Positions 1-10,700 of a stretch of DNA of 64,000 nt are shown here, piece after piece. The notes below the pieces were generated by a model. It did no database searches. It worked only from the letters and a program-made list of their open reading frames with translations, and was not told the DNA's origin. The position numbers and the translations under genes were made by a program. The DNA is from Pseudarcicella hirudinis (GTDB lineage Bacteria; Bacteroidota; Bacteroidia; Cytophagales; Spirosomataceae), in assembly GCF_900115665.1 (NCBI RefSeq), contig NZ_FOXH01000012.1:1-64000 (forward strand), read 5' to 3'. Position 1 is the stretch's first letter. Every line of letters starts with the position of its first letter.

Positions 1-167
1 AACAATAACAATCCTTGTCTTAGATCCTTAATATCTCTTTATTCTATCTTATCAGCACGTCAAAGAACTCTTTTATCAAAAAATCGAATCAATCAATCTT
101 CTAATATCGCCGTCAAAACTCTTTCGTCTTAACTCTTATTTTTTTACTCTCTCATCGTTTGGGAGTG
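1..167 (-). promoter_or_regulatory. rRNA operon leader with boxA-like element (16S gene lies beyond the left edge)
   Basis: Read on the minus strand, this stretch follows a consensus promoter and holds GTTCTTTGACGT at 57-68, the boxA-like antitermination element found in Bacteroidota rRNA leaders shortly before 16S rRNA. No open reading frame is present. The 16S gene itself is not in the window, so the assignment rests on the leader motif, the very strong promoter and the absence of coding potential. It would be the first thing transcribed leftward out of the window. Confidence 0.72.
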
Positions 168-198
168 CAAAGGTAAGAAGCTTTTTTTTAAAAACAAA
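168..198 (-). promoter_or_regulatory. Proximal rRNA operon promoter
   Basis: On the minus strand TTTG (195-198) is followed after exactly 19 bases by TACCTTTG (168-175), a perfect match to the Bacteroidota sigma-A consensus TTTG-N19-TAnnTTTG. An A/T-rich tract lies just upstream. It directs transcription leftward into the boxA-containing leader. Confidence 0.8.
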
Positions 199-306
199 AA
201 AATATTTAAAATATTTTTTCAGCCTACCCTCTCTATCTCGCTCTCCTAACCCGCTAAACCTATTCTCTCTCTCCTCAACCTCTCTCGTTCCCGCCGTTTG
301 GGAGTG

Positions 307-338
307 CAAAGATTCACCTCTTTTTTTTATCCACCAAA
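307..338 (-). promoter_or_regulatory. Distal, weaker rRNA operon promoter
   Basis: Minus-strand TTTG (335-338), a 20-base spacer and AATCTTTG (307-314), one mismatch from the -7 consensus. The bases just downstream (CTTTGCACTCCCAAACG) repeat those downstream of the proximal promoter 139 bases away, so the two look like a duplicated promoter cassette. Confidence 0.55.
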
Positions 339-630
339 CCTTTTTAAAAAATATTTGCAACTTTTTGACCTAACAAAATCCAACTCCCTAAGAAACACTC
401 ATTTACACCTTGAAAAAAAATTGAACTTTTTTGCAACAAGAACACTCCCTACCACACTACCTTTTTCAACCATTATATTTATTCTCAATTTTCTCCTGTT
501 TCTATCCCCCCCCACCCTCCATTTACCACAACATCAACCTCTCTCTATACCTAATAAAAATACCTAATACTTCCTCTTTTAACAATCCCCACAATCCAAT
601 AACCCCTGAAAAATTCAAAATCCCCACAAA
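339..630. other. Gene-free, strongly strand-skewed spacer upstream of the rRNA promoters
   Basis: I see no credible gene here. Between 361 and 630 I counted about 88 C and only 8 G on the plus strand, so the minus (rRNA sense) strand is G-rich and nearly free of C. It includes a run of eight C at 506-513 followed by CCC. The apparent short reading frames are low-complexity Pro/Thr/Ser/Leu-rich translations of this skewed DNA. Confidence 0.6.
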
Positions 631-674
631 AAAAATCCCCAGCTTATCGATTGCCCGATAATTGGGGGATTTTA
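631..674 (-). terminator. Terminator of pruA
   Basis: Stem-loop AAAATCCCC (632-640) with GGGGATTTT (665-673) and an inner pair TTATCG/CGATAA. It lies just after the pruA stop and is followed on the minus strand by a T-run. Confidence 0.7.
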
Positions 675-695
675 AAATGGCTTTTCTTTTAGAAA

Positions 696-2324
696 TTACG
701 CATTAAGAAAAGGATATTTATAATCTGTCGGAGGAAGAAAGTTCTCCTTGATTGTTCTGGTCGATACCCATCTCAACAAATTCAGCATAGATCCTGCCTT
801 ATCATTGGTCCCAGAAGCACGTGCTCCACCGAAAGGCTGCTGGCCTACGACTGCTCCTGTTGGCTTATCATTAATATAAAAGTTTCCTGCAGAGTTTACC
901 AGCTTTTTACTTGCCAGTTCTATCGCATATCTGTCCTGGGACAATACGGCACCGGTAAGAGCATAAGGAGATGTATTATCTACAATATCCAGTGTTTCTT
1001 CGAATTTATCATCCTCATATATATATATAGTAAGAACAGGCCCGAAAATCTCCTCACACATGGTTGTATAATATGGATCTGTGGTAAGGATAATAGTAGG
1101 TTCTACAAAATATCCTTTAGATTTATCTACATTTCCTCCGGCAAAGATTGTTACTTTATCTGAGTTTTTAGCATTCGTTATATATGTTGCAATTTTATCA
1201 AATGCTCTTTCATCAATAACAGCATTTATAAAATTAGAGAAGTCTTCCGTTCCTCCCATTTTTATCTCCTGCAAATCAGCTTTGATATAAGCTGCTGTTT
1301 CATCCCAGATACTTTTCGGAATGTATGCTCTCGAGGCAGCTGAACATTTCTGTCCCTGGTATTCAAATGCCCCACGAACTAAAGCAGTTGCTACCGCCTT
1401 AGGGTTTGCGGATTGATGCGCAATAACAAAATCTTTTCCCCCGGTTTCTCCCACAATTCTCGGATAAGACTTATACATATGTATATTCTCTCCAATTGTT
1501 CTCCAGATTGTCTGGAAAACTTTAGTAGAACCTGTGAAATGGATCCCCGTAAAATCCTTGTGCTTAAAGATCACTTCTCCGGCCAATGGTCCATCAGTAT
1601 ATATAAGGTTAATTACACCATCAGGTAATCCGGCTTCTTTCAAAACCTGCATTAATACATTTGCAGCATAAATCTGTTGCGGAGCAGGTTTCCATACAAC
1701 TACATTACCCATCATGGCAGGAGCTGCAGGAAGGTTCCCGGCAATGGCTGTAAAATTGAAAGGAGTAAGTGCAAATACAAAACCTTCCAATGGCCTTTGT
1801 TCTACCCGGTTCCAGACGAATTCGGAAGACTCCGGCTGCTGAGTATATATCTGAGTGGCAAAATTCACATTAAATCTCAGAAAATCTACCCATTCACAAG
1901 CCGAGTCAATTTCTGCCTGATACGCATTTTTCGATTGCCCCAGCATTGTTGCAGCATTCAGCTTCATCCGATATTTAGTAGCTGACAAATCTGCTGCTTT
2001 CAAAAATATTGACAATCTGTGCTCCCATGATAAATTCGCCCAATTTTCCCGGGCCTTCAAAGAAGCTTCTATGGCTTTATGAACATGACTTGCATCGCCT
2101 TCATGATAATATCCAAGAATGTGCTGATGATCATGAGGGCAAATAAGCGGCTGCTTATTCCCGGTTCTAACCTCCTCTGAACCTATATACATCGGAACGT
2201 CGGCAACGCTACTGCGCATCGCTTCAATTTCTGCTTTTAGTGCAGTTCTCTCAGCCGTATTGGGAGCATAGCTAAAAATGGGCTCATTTTTAGGACTAGG
2301 TACTTTGAAAAATCCTGTTGACAT
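696..2324 (-). CDS. pruA: L-glutamate gamma-semialdehyde dehydrogenase (1-pyrroline-5-carboxylate dehydrogenase)
   Basis: Oxidises glutamate 5-semialdehyde (the open form of pyrroline-5-carboxylate) to glutamate with NAD+, the second step of proline breakdown, in the cytoplasm. The 542-residue protein is full length for the single-domain P5C dehydrogenases of the aldehyde dehydrogenase superfamily. Visible motifs are the substrate-pocket TPFNFTAIAGN near residue 190, GETGGKDFVIAH around residue 292 with the general-base glutamate, and EYQGQKCSAASR with the catalytic cysteine near residue 326. No proline dehydrogenase domain is fused and no putA-like gene is adjacent, so proline oxidation is encoded elsewhere. 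It has its own promoter upstream and a terminator downstream and so looks monocistronic. Confidence 0.93.
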   Translation of the reverse strand: MSTGFFKVPSPKNEPIFSYAPNTAERTALKAEIEAMRSSVADVPMYIGSEEVRTGNKQPLICPHDHQHILGYYHEGDASHVHKAIEASLKARENWANLSWEHRLSIFLKAADLSATKYRMKLNAATMLGQSKNAYQAEIDSACEWVDFLRFNVNFATQIYTQQPESSEFVWNRVEQRPLEGFVFALTPFNFTAIAGNLPAAPAMMGNVVVWKPAPQQIYAANVLMQVLKEAGLPDGVINLIYTDGPLAGEVIFKHKDFTGIHFTGSTKVFQTIWRTIGENIHMYKSYPRIVGETGGKDFVIAHQSANPKAVATALVRGAFEYQGQKCSAASRAYIPKSIWDETAAYIKADLQEIKMGGTEDFSNFINAVIDERAFDKIATYITNAKNSDKVTIFAGGNVDKSKGYFVEPTIILTTDPYYTTMCEEIFGPVLTIYIYEDDKFEETLDIVDNTSPYALTGAVLSQDRYAIELASKKLVNSAGNFYINDKPTGAVVGQQPFGGARASGTNDKAGSMLNLLRWVSTRTIKENFLPPTDYKYPFLNA

Positions 2325-2350
2325 TGAATGAAGTGTTTTATTTCAGGTAA

Positions 2351-2382
2351 CAAAGGTAGCAGGTAGATTCTGGCTTTACAAA
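2351..2382 (-). promoter_or_regulatory. pruA promoter
   Basis: Minus-strand TTTG (2379-2382), a 20-base spacer and TACCTTTG (2351-2358), fitting the Bacteroidota consensus. The -7 box ends 26 bases before the pruA ATG, so the leader is very short. Confidence 0.7.
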
Positions 2383-2418
2383 TCCACAGAGCAGTGATAC
2401 AAATTGATTATTTTCCTT

Positions 2419-3360
2419 TCAAAATTCCAAATACGGATAAATACGATCCAATGTTTTTGCATCAAGCACCTTTACTTTTTCAAGGTCTTTTCTGGATGTA
2501 AAGTTCCCGTGTTGTATGCGATACATAATAATAGCTTTAGCGATATAAGGTTTAATATAGAAATGCTTAAATTCCTCAACCGAAACCGTATTGATTTTAA
2601 TAGTCTTCAGTCTCGGGTTCTGTACCCTTCCATATTTGAGCAGTTCCTCCACTACAGCTGAATCTAATCCATATACTTCTCTGATCTGGGAAACATGATA
2701 AAAACCTCCCAGGTTATCACGATATTTAATAATTCTGGCGGAAAGTTTCGAGCCGATACCTCTTATTTCTTTCAGGTCAGAGGTATCGACAGTATTTAAA
2801 TCAAAAAAGACGGGCTTTTTATCTTCTTTTAAAATTTTCCTGTGTTCAACTGTCTGTAACTCCGTTCCGGAATAATTATTTTTAAGAGGGTTACTTATGT
2901 TAATGTAAGGCTCCCATTTATCATACAAACTCTTTGGGAAATTGTAGATCTTCAGTAAGTCTTCTTTTTTTCGGAAAACACCACCTTTTTCACGAAAATT
3001 AACAATCCTTCTGGCAAGCCAGTCCGGAAGTCCAAATTGCTGAAACATTTCTTCTGAAATCCTGTTAGGATCAAATAGAGATAATTGAACTTTTTTTGTT
3101 GTAAAATGCTTATTATCAATATAATTTTTCCTGAAAGAGTATGTGCTTTCTTGCTGTCTTATTTCAATACCGGCCATTATTTCTTCCAGTTTTTTCTGAT
3201 CTATAAGAGATATCGGCTCTGTTTTTTCGGGAAGAAAGTTCAGTAGGAAAGGCGTCAGCAAAAGGGCGATCAGCAGGCATAATAACACTACAAATCCTTT
3301 GGTTTCTGTAGAATTAAATGCAAAATAGTTTCTGGCGTAAAACTTTATTTTCTTTAACAT
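2419..3360 (-). CDS. Membrane-anchored helix-hairpin-helix protein (ComEA-like)
   Basis: A 313-residue protein with one N-terminal membrane segment (about residues 22-44, a Leu-rich stretch after ETKGF) and a long extracytoplasmic part. Three helix-hairpin-helix repeats can be seen: LARRIVNFREKGGVF with DLLKIYNF, GIGSKLSARIIKYRDNLGGF with QIREVYGL, and KPYIAKAIIMYRIQHGNF with DLEKVKVLD. Such repeats bind DNA backbone in ComEA, so a role in handling DNA at the cell surface is possible, but Bacteroidota have many such proteins of unknown role. No competence genes are adjacent. I assign the family, not a function. Confidence 0.8.
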   Translation of the reverse strand: MLKKIKFYARNYFAFNSTETKGFVVLLCLLIALLLTPFLLNFLPEKTEPISLIDQKKLEEIMAGIEIRQQESTYSFRKNYIDNKHFTTKKVQLSLFDPNRISEEMFQQFGLPDWLARRIVNFREKGGVFRKKEDLLKIYNFPKSLYDKWEPYINISNPLKNNYSGTELQTVEHRKILKEDKKPVFFDLNTVDTSDLKEIRGIGSKLSARIIKYRDNLGGFYHVSQIREVYGLDSAVVEELLKYGRVQNPRLKTIKINTVSVEEFKHFYIKPYIAKAIIMYRIQHGNFTSRKDLEKVKVLDAKTLDRIYPYLEF

Positions 3361-3740
3361 GTGTAGAATTTTTTACACTAATTACCTCAAAACTTTTGAC
3401 ATTTTCAAATGCACTGCTTTTTTTAAGAAAAAACACAATTAACTATTTGAAAATCAAACAAAAAATATTAATTTTGCAAACTATTTCAGGCTTAACCTGA
3501 GAAATTACACAAAAACAATCGACGAGTCTTTACCTGAAACACGTTTTCTTTTCGTAGGGAAAGCGCAGAGGGGTTAAAGAAATTCACTTCTACGAGGCTT
3601 CATTTTGGGTATTTTTACTCAATTTTTTCGAAAGTCAGCATTGCATTATTGCAATACAACCAATTGAAAATAAGCAACTTATTTTCACTGATTCTTCGGA
3701 TCAGATTAATGTAAATTACAACTTTTAAACTTTAATAGCC
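3361..3740. other. Divergent promoter region and long rpoB leader
   Basis: The 380-base gap between the HhH gene and rpoB holds the rpoB promoter and about 255 bases of transcribed leader. The leader contains small hairpins such as CAGGCTTAACCTG (near 3487-3499) and CTGAT/ATCAG around 3687-3703. No reading frame in it looks real. I could not find a consensus promoter for the HhH gene. Confidence 0.55.
3446..3476 (+). promoter_or_regulatory. rpoBC promoter
   Basis: TTTG (3446-3449), a 19-base spacer and TAATTTTG (3469-3476), a perfect Bacteroidota consensus promoter. It lies about 265 bases before the rpoB start codon. Its presence fits with rpoB being cut off from the rplL operon in this genome. 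Confidence 0.8.
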
Positions 3741-6700
3741 TTGACTAACATCACAGCAACAGGCAGACACACGTTTGCTAAAGTAAAGAATGTGATTGAA
3801 TATCCTGACTTTCTGGATATTCAGGTGCAGTCGTTTCAGGATTTCTTCCAATTAGAAACACCTGCCGAGAATCGTACTGATGAGGGTTTATTTAAAGTTT
3901 TTGCTGAGAACTTCCCGATTGCGGATTCTCGTGAAAACTTCGTCCTCGAATTTATTGATTACTCTGTTGACCCGCCAAAATATTCAGTTGATGAGTGTAT
4001 TGACCGTGGTTTGACATACTCGGTACCATTGAAAGCGAAATTGCGCCTGATTTGTAACGACACTGATAACGAGGACTTTGAAACAATTGAGCAGGAAGTG
4101 TTTTTGGGAAATATCCCTTACATGACCGAACGTGGTTCTTTTGTAATCAACGGAGCTGAACGTGTTATTGTTTCTCAGTTGCACCGTTCTCCGGGTGTAT
4201 TCTTCGCTCAGTCGAAGCACACAAACGGTACGAAACTGTACTCTGCCCGTATTATTCCTTTTAAAGGTTCATGGATTGAATTTGCTACTGACGTTAACAA
4301 CGTTATGTATGCTTACATTGACCGTAAAAAGAAGTTCCCGGTTACTACCCTTCTTCGTGCTATCGGTTTTGGTTCAGATAAGGAAATCCTTGATTTATTT
4401 GGTCTTTCTGAAGAAATCAAAGCTGATCAGGCTAATTTGAAAAAAGCCGTTGGCCGTCGTCTCGCTGCAAGGGTTCTGAGAACCTGGCAGGAGGATTTCG
4501 TTGATGAAGATACAGGGGAAGTTGTTTCAATCGATCGTAACGAAATTTTGATGGAGCGTGACTCTACTATTTCTGCGAGCGATATTGACACCATTTTAGA
4601 TGCAGGTCTTTCTACTATCATTCTTCATAAAGAAGATATGAACGTAGCAGATTACAATATCATCTATAATACCTTACAAAAAGATTCATCTAACTCGGAA
4701 AAAGAAGCGGTTGAGCAAATCTATCGTCAGTTACGTAACACTGAAGCACCAGATGAGCAAACTGCCCGGGATATTATCCAAAACTTATTCTTTTCTGACA
4801 AACGTTATGATTTAGGAGAAGTTGGCCGTTACCGTATCAACAAGAAACTGGGACATGATATCCCGATGGATACCAAGGTATTAACGAAAGATGATATCAT
4901 TTCTATCGTTAAATATCTGATCGGTCTTATCAACTCTAAAGCGGTTGTTGATGATATTGACCACTTGTCAAATCGTCGTGTACGTACAGTTGGTGAGCAA
5001 TTGTATGCACAATTCGGTGTTGGTTTGGCTCGTATGGCCCGTACAATCAAAGAACGTATGAACGTTCGTGATAACGAGGACTTTAAACCGGTTGATCTGA
5101 TTAACGCACGTACTCTTTCGTCTGTAATTAACTCATTCTTCGGAACTAACCAGCTTTCTCAGTTCATGGATCAAACGAACCCATTGGCTGAGATTACTCA
5201 CAAGCGTCGTATGTCGGCACTTGGACCAGGCGGTCTTTCACGTGAGCGTGCGGGTTTCGAGGTTCGTGACGTTCACTATACTCACTACGGTCGTCTTTGT
5301 ACAATTGAAACGCCGGAAGGTCCTAACATTGGTTTGATTTCATCACTTTGCGTTCACGCAAAAATCAACTCAATGGGCTTTATAGAAACACCATACCGTG
5401 TTATTGAAGATGGTAAAGTAAAAGTTTCTACTGATGTTCAGTTCCTTACGGCTGAAGAAGAAGACGGAAAGAACATTGTTCAGGCGAATGCTCATTACGA
5501 TGAATCAGGTAATTTCTTAAGCGATAAAGTTAAAGCACGCTACGAAGGTGACTTCCCGCTGGTGAATCCGGCTGAAGCGCAATTAATGGATATCGCTCCT
5601 AACCAGATTGTATCTGTTGCAGCCTCTTTGATTCCGTTCCTTGAGCATGATGATGCTAACCGTGCCCTGATGGGTTCCAACATGCAACGTCAGGCCGTAC
5701 CATTGTTACGCCCAGAAGCTCCAATTGTTGGTACCGGTCTTGAACACCGTGTGGCAATTGACTCCCGTACTTTAGTAGTTGCTGAAGGAGAAGGAGTTGT
5801 TGAATATGTAGATTCATTCAAAATCATTGTTAAATATGATTTAACTGAAGAGCAAAAGCTTGTAAGTTTCGACGGAGAATCTAAAACTTATAACCTGATC
5901 AAATTCCGCAGAACCAACCAGGATACTACAATCAACCTTAAACCAATTGTTTTCAAAGGAGAAAGAGTAACCAGGAGTCAGGCGCTTTGCGAAGGCTATG
6001 CAACACAACAGGGAGAATTAGCCTTAGGTCGTAACATGAAAGTGGCGTTCATGCCATGGCAGGGTTACAACTTTGAGGATGCGATTGTAATCTCTGAAAA
6101 AGTTGTTCGTGATGATATTTTCACCTCTATCCACATTGAGGAATTTGAACTGGAAGTTCGTGATACAAAACGTGGTGAAGAAGAGTTAACTTCTGAAATC
6201 CCTAACGTATCTGAAGAAACCGTTAAAAATCTTGATGAAAACGGTGTGGTAAGAGTTGGTGCTGACATTAAAGAAGGCGATATCCTGATTGGTAAAATCA
6301 CTCCTAAAGGAGAATCTGATCCAACTCCGGAAGAGAAACTTCTTCGTGCCATCTTTGGTGATAAAGCAGGTGATGTAAAAGATGCTTCCAAGAAAGCACC
6401 TCCATCATTGAAAGGTGTTGTTATTGACACTAAATTGTTCAGCCGTCCTAAGAAAGACAAAGATGAACGTGAAAAAGCAAAAGCTCAGTTAAAAGTTCTT
6501 TCTAAGCAATATTCTAAAGATCTTATTTCAATTAAAGGAGTAATGATCGGTAAAATGGTTGATTTGCTTGAAGGTAAAACTTCAAACGGAGTCAAGCATA
6601 AATTCGGAACAGTTATCGTAGAAAAAGGAACTAAATTCACAGCACGTAACATTGAAGATTCATTGTTCCCTGAGAAAAACCTTTACCGCGATGAAAGTGC

Positions 6701-7613
6701 TTACAACGTTCCTGAAGAAGCTAACCTTTTAGCAGATCTTATTCTTGAAGATGCTACGACTGATGCGCATACAAACGTTGTATTGTTGCAATTGGTAAAA
6801 AATTACAATGTTCGTCGTAACGAAATTTCAGGACGTTATAAGCGTGAGCGTTTCGTACTGGAAGTAGGTGATGAATTACCAGCAGGTATTGTTAAACTTG
6901 CCAAAGTTTATATCGCTAAGAAACGTAAGTTGAAAGTAGGTGATAAAATGGCTGGTCGTCACGGTAACAAAGGGGTTGTTGCCCGTATTGTACGTGAGGA
7001 AGATATGCCATTCCTTGAAGATGGAACTCCTGTAGACATCGTGTTGAACCCACTAGGGGTACCTTCACGTATGAACTTAGGTCAGATTTATGAAACCGTA
7101 TTAGCCTGGGCTGGTCAGAAATTAGGTAAGCGTTATGCTACACCAATCTTCGACGGTGCCACTGAGGCTGAAGTTGCGGCGGAATTAGCATTGGCTGGTT
7201 TACCGGATTGGGGACGTACTTACCTTTATAATGGTTTGACCGGAGACAAATTCGATCAGCCAGTAACAGTAGGTATTATCTACATGCTGAAACTTGGTCA
7301 CTTGGTTGATGATAAAATGCACGCACGTTCAATCGGACCATACTCACTTATTACGCAACAACCTCTTGGTGGTAAAGCACAATTTGGTGGTCAGCGTTTC
7401 GGAGAGATGGAGGTTTGGGCATTGGAGGCATTTGGTGCAGCCAACATTCTTCAGGAAATTCTAACAGTTAAATCCGATGACGTAATCGGTCGTGCAAAAG
7501 CATACGAAGCGATCGTTAAAGGAGAAAACATGCCGAAACCAAATATTCCGGAATCATTCAATGTATTGATTCACGAATTAAGAGGTTTAGCATTAGAAAT
7601 TACCTTAGAGTAA
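3741..7613 (+). CDS. rpoB: DNA-directed RNA polymerase beta subunit
   Basis: Catalytic beta subunit of RNA polymerase; with beta' it forms the active site and the RNA/DNA channel. The 1290-residue length is normal for Bacteroidota. The rifampicin-binding region is intact near residues 465-500 ([20 protein letters not shown], then SALGPGG), with the Asp, His and Ser at the classic resistance positions unaltered. The conserved [10 protein letters not shown] and [12 protein letters not shown] segments are present. The start is a TTG codon: an in-frame stop lies 15 bases upstream and no ATG lies between, so TTG at 3741 is the only ordinary start that keeps the conserved N-terminus. rpoC follows after 110 bases. 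Confidence 0.98.
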   Translation: MTNITATGRHTFAKVKNVIEYPDFLDIQVQSFQDFFQLETPAENRTDEGLFKVFAENFPIADSRENFVLEFIDYSVDPPKYSVDECIDRGLTYSVPLKAKLRLICNDTDNEDFETIEQEVFLGNIPYMTERGSFVINGAERVIVSQLHRSPGVFFAQSKHTNGTKLYSARIIPFKGSWIEFATDVNNVMYAYIDRKKKFPVTTLLRAIGFGSDKEILDLFGLSEEIKADQANLKKAVGRRLAARVLRTWQEDFVDEDTGEVVSIDRNEILMERDSTISASDIDTILDAGLSTIILHKEDMNVADYNIIYNTLQKDSSNSEKEAVEQIYRQLRNTEAPDEQTARDIIQNLFFSDKRYDLGEVGRYRINKKLGHDIPMDTKVLTKDDIISIVKYLIGLINSKAVVDDIDHLSNRRVRTVGEQLYAQFGVGLARMARTIKERMNVRDNEDFKPVDLINARTLSSVINSFFGTNQLSQFMDQTNPLAEITHKRRMSALGPGGLSRERAGFEVRDVHYTHYGRLCTIETPEGPNIGLISSLCVHAKINSMGFIETPYRVIEDGKVKVSTDVQFLTAEEEDGKNIVQANAHYDESGNFLSDKVKARYEGDFPLVNPAEAQLMDIAPNQIVSVAASLIPFLEHDDANRALMGSNMQRQAVPLLRPEAPIVGTGLEHRVAIDSRTLVVAEGEGVVEYVDSFKIIVKYDLTEEQKLVSFDGESKTYNLIKFRRTNQDTTINLKPIVFKGERVTRSQALCEGYATQQGELALGRNMKVAFMPWQGYNFEDAIVISEKVVRDDIFTSIHIEEFELEVRDTKRGEEELTSEIPNVSEETVKNLDENGVVRVGADIKEGDILIGKITPKGESDPTPEEKLLRAIFGDKAGDVKDASKKAPPSLKGVVIDTKLFSRPKKDKDEREKAKAQLKVLSKQYSKDLISIKGVMIGKMVDLLEGKTSNGVKHKFGTVIVEKGTKFTARNIEDSLFPEKNLYRDESAYNVPEEANLLADLILEDATTDAHTNVVLLQLVKNYNVRRNEISGRYKRERFVLEVGDELPAGIVKLAKVYIAKKRKLKVGDKMAGRHGNKGVVARIVREEDMPFLEDGTPVDIVLNPLGVPSRMNLGQIYETVLAWAGQKLGKRYATPIFDGATEAEVAAELALAGLPDWGRTYLYNGLTGDKFDQPVTVGIIYMLKLGHLVDDKMHARSIGPYSLITQQPLGGKAQFGGQRFGEMEVWALEAFGAANILQEILTVKSDDVIGRAKAYEAIVKGENMPKPNIPESFNVLIHELRGLALEITLE

Positions 7614-7628
7614 GGAAATCTGCCAAAA

Positions 7629-7662
7629 GATATGTTATCCGGTCTAAACACCTGGTAACATA
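7629..7662 (+). promoter_or_regulatory. Hairpin in the rpoB-rpoC spacer
   Basis: Imperfect inverted repeat between TATGTTATCCGGT and ACCTGGTAACATA, with a short loop and no T-run after it. It is more likely an RNA processing or stability element than a terminator. Confidence 0.45.
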
Positions 7663-7723
7663 TTCATTCTGAAACAGGTCTCCCAAAACAAAAGAACCAT
7701 TTTCACAAAAAATCATATAGAAA

Positions 7724-10700
7724 ATGTCATTCAAAAAGACTAAAAAATTCTCAAGTGATTTCCAGAAAGTAACGATCTCTCTGGCATCGCCTGAGTCTAT
7801 CCTTGAAGGCTCACACGGGGAAGTTACTCAGCCCGAGACTATCAACTATAGAACTTACAAACCAGAAATGGGAGGTTTGTTCTGTGAGAGAATCTTCGGA
7901 CCAACTAAAGACTGGGAATGTCACTGTGGTAAATACAAGCGTATTCGCTATAAAGGTATCATCTGCGACCGTTGTGGTGTAGAGGTTACAGAAAAGAAAG
8001 TTCGTCGTGAGCGTATGGGACACATCGAATTGGTGGTTCCTGTAGCACACATCTGGTATTTCCGTAGTTTACCTAATAAAATCGGTTATTTGTTAGGCCT
8101 TTCTACCAAGAAGCTTGACCAGGTAATCTATTATGAAAGATATGTAGTTGTTCAGCCGGGTGTAAAAGCTGAAGATGGTGTAAGCCAGATGGACTTCCTT
8201 ACTGAGGATGAATATCTTGACATCATTGATAAGTTACCTCGTGAAAACCAATTATTACCTGACGAAGATCCAAATAAATTCATCGCCAAAATGGGTGCTG
8301 AAGCATTAGATATGTTATTGTCAAGAACTCAGCTTGATGATCTTTCTTATCAGCTTCGTCACAATGCTGCCAATGATACTTCTCAGCAACGTAAGGCTGA
8401 AGCTTTAAAACGCTTGAAAGTTGTTGAAGCTTTCCGTGAGGCAAAAGGCCGTATTGATAACCGTCCTGAATGGATGATTATTAAAATGGTTCCGGTTATT
8501 CCACCGGAATTACGCCCTCTTGTACCTTTAGATGGCGGTCGTTTTGCAACTTCCGATCTTAACGATTTATATCGTCGTGTTATCATCCGTAACAACCGTT
8601 TGAAGCGTTTGATCGAAATCAAAGCCCCTGAAGTAATCTTACGTAACGAAAAACGTATGTTACAGGAAGCTGTTGACTCTTTGTTTGACAACTCCCGTAA
8701 AGTAAATGCCGTTCGTTCTGAAGGTAACCGTGCCTTGAAATCTCTTTCAGATATGTTGAAAGGTAAGCAAGGACGTTTCCGTCAAAACTTACTTGGTAAA
8801 CGTGTCGATTATTCGGGTCGTTCGGTAATTGTGGTTGGTCCGGAACTGAAGATGCATGAATGTGGTCTTCCAAAAGATATGGCCGCCGAATTATTCAAAC
8901 CGTTCGTTATCAGAAAACTGATTGAGCGTGGTATTGTAAAGACGGTAAAATCTGCGAAGAAAATTGTAGATAGAAAAGACCCGGTAGTTTGGGATATTCT
9001 GGAAAACGTAATGAAAGGACATCCTGTTCTTCTGAACCGTGCTCCAACTCTTCACCGTTTGGGTATTCAGGCTTTCCAGCCAAAATTGATTGAAGGAAAA
9101 GCTATTCAGCTACACCCGTTGACTTGTACGGCATTTAACGCCGACTTTGACGGTGACCAGATGGCGGTACACGTACCACTTGGTCAGGAAGCTGTATTGG
9201 AAGCATCATTATTGATGCTTGCCTCGCATAACATTCTTAACCCTGCTAACGGTGCTCCTATCACAGTACCTTCTCAGGATATGGTTTTGGGTCTTTATTA
9301 TGTAACTAAAGGCCGCAGATCAACTCCTGACCATAAAGTTAACGGAGAAGGAATGAACTTCTATGGTTTTGAGGAAGTAGTAATTGCTTTGAACGAAGGT
9401 AAGGTTTCAAAACATGCCAACATCAAAGTAAAAGCGAAAGTACGTACAGAGGATGGAACATTGGTAGAGAAAATGGTAGAGACCGTTGCCGGCCGTGTTT
9501 TATTCAACCTTTGTGTTCCTGAAGAAGTTGGTTACATTGATGAATTGCTAACCAAGAAGAAACTTCAGCAAATCATTTCTCAGGTCTTCAAGATCTCAGG
9601 AATGGCCCGCACTGCTCAGTTCCTTGATGATATTAAAGAATTAGGTTTCCAGCAAGCCTTCAGAGGTGGTCTTTCAATGGGTATTGGCGACGTTCAGATT
9701 CCTGAAGAAAAAGCTACCCTTGTAGAACAAGCTCAGAAAGATGTTCAAAGTGTTTGGGATAACTATCTGATGGGTCTTATCACAGATAACGAACGTTATA
9801 ACGCTGTTATTGATATCTGGACCAAAGTTAACTCGAAAATCACCGAGACTTTGATGAAGCAGATGGAAGCTGATAATCAGGGCTTCAATGCGATTTATAT
9901 GATGATGCACTCAGGAGCCCGTGGTTCCCGTGAGCAGATTCGTCAGCTGGGTGGTATGCGTGGTTTGATGGCTAAACCTCAGAAGAACTTACAAGGTTCG
10001 GTTGGTGAAATCATCGAGAACCCGATTCTATCTAACTTTAAAGAAGGTCTTGACGTACTTGAGTACTTTATCTCTACTCACGGTGCCCGTAAAGGTCTTG
10101 CGGATACAGCCTTGAAAACTGCCGATGCGGGTTATCTGACCCGTCGTTTGCATGATGTTGCTCAGGATGTAATTGTAAATGAAGAAGATTGCGGAACATT
10201 ACGTGGTATTCAGGTTGCTCCTTTGAAAGATAACGATGAAATCATCGAGCCACTTTCTGAGCGTATTCTTGGCCGAGTATCTGTACATGATGTATATGAT
10301 CCTGTTACCGGTGAATTGCTGATTACTGCCGGTGAGGAAATCAGAGAAGAAATCGCTCTTAAAATTGATGAAACTGCCATTGAATCTGTTGAAATCCGTT
10401 CGGTATTAACTTGCGAAACCCGTAATGGTGTTTGTGCTAAATGTTATGGACGTAACCTTGCTTCAGGTCGTATGGTTGGTATCGGAGAAGCAGTTGGTGT
10501 AATTGCCTCTCAGTCAATTGGTGAACCTGGTACACAGCTTACCCTTCGTACATTCCACGTTGGGGGTACTGCCCAGAACGTTTCCCTGGATGCTACTATC
10601 AAAGCAAAATTTGACGGTATCATTAAATTTGAAGAAGTTCGTACAGCATCTTCAACTGATCCAGACGGAAACCCGACTGAAATTGTAATGGGTCGTTCAG

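Noticed and set aside
136-661. Three short overlapping reading frames on both strands in the first 660 bases
   Set aside because: They lie across rRNA promoters, leader and a strand-skewed spacer; the translations are low-complexity and match no family.
6065-6460. 131-codon minus-strand frame inside rpoB
   Set aside because: Ser-rich antisense shadow of a conserved coding region; no independent signals.
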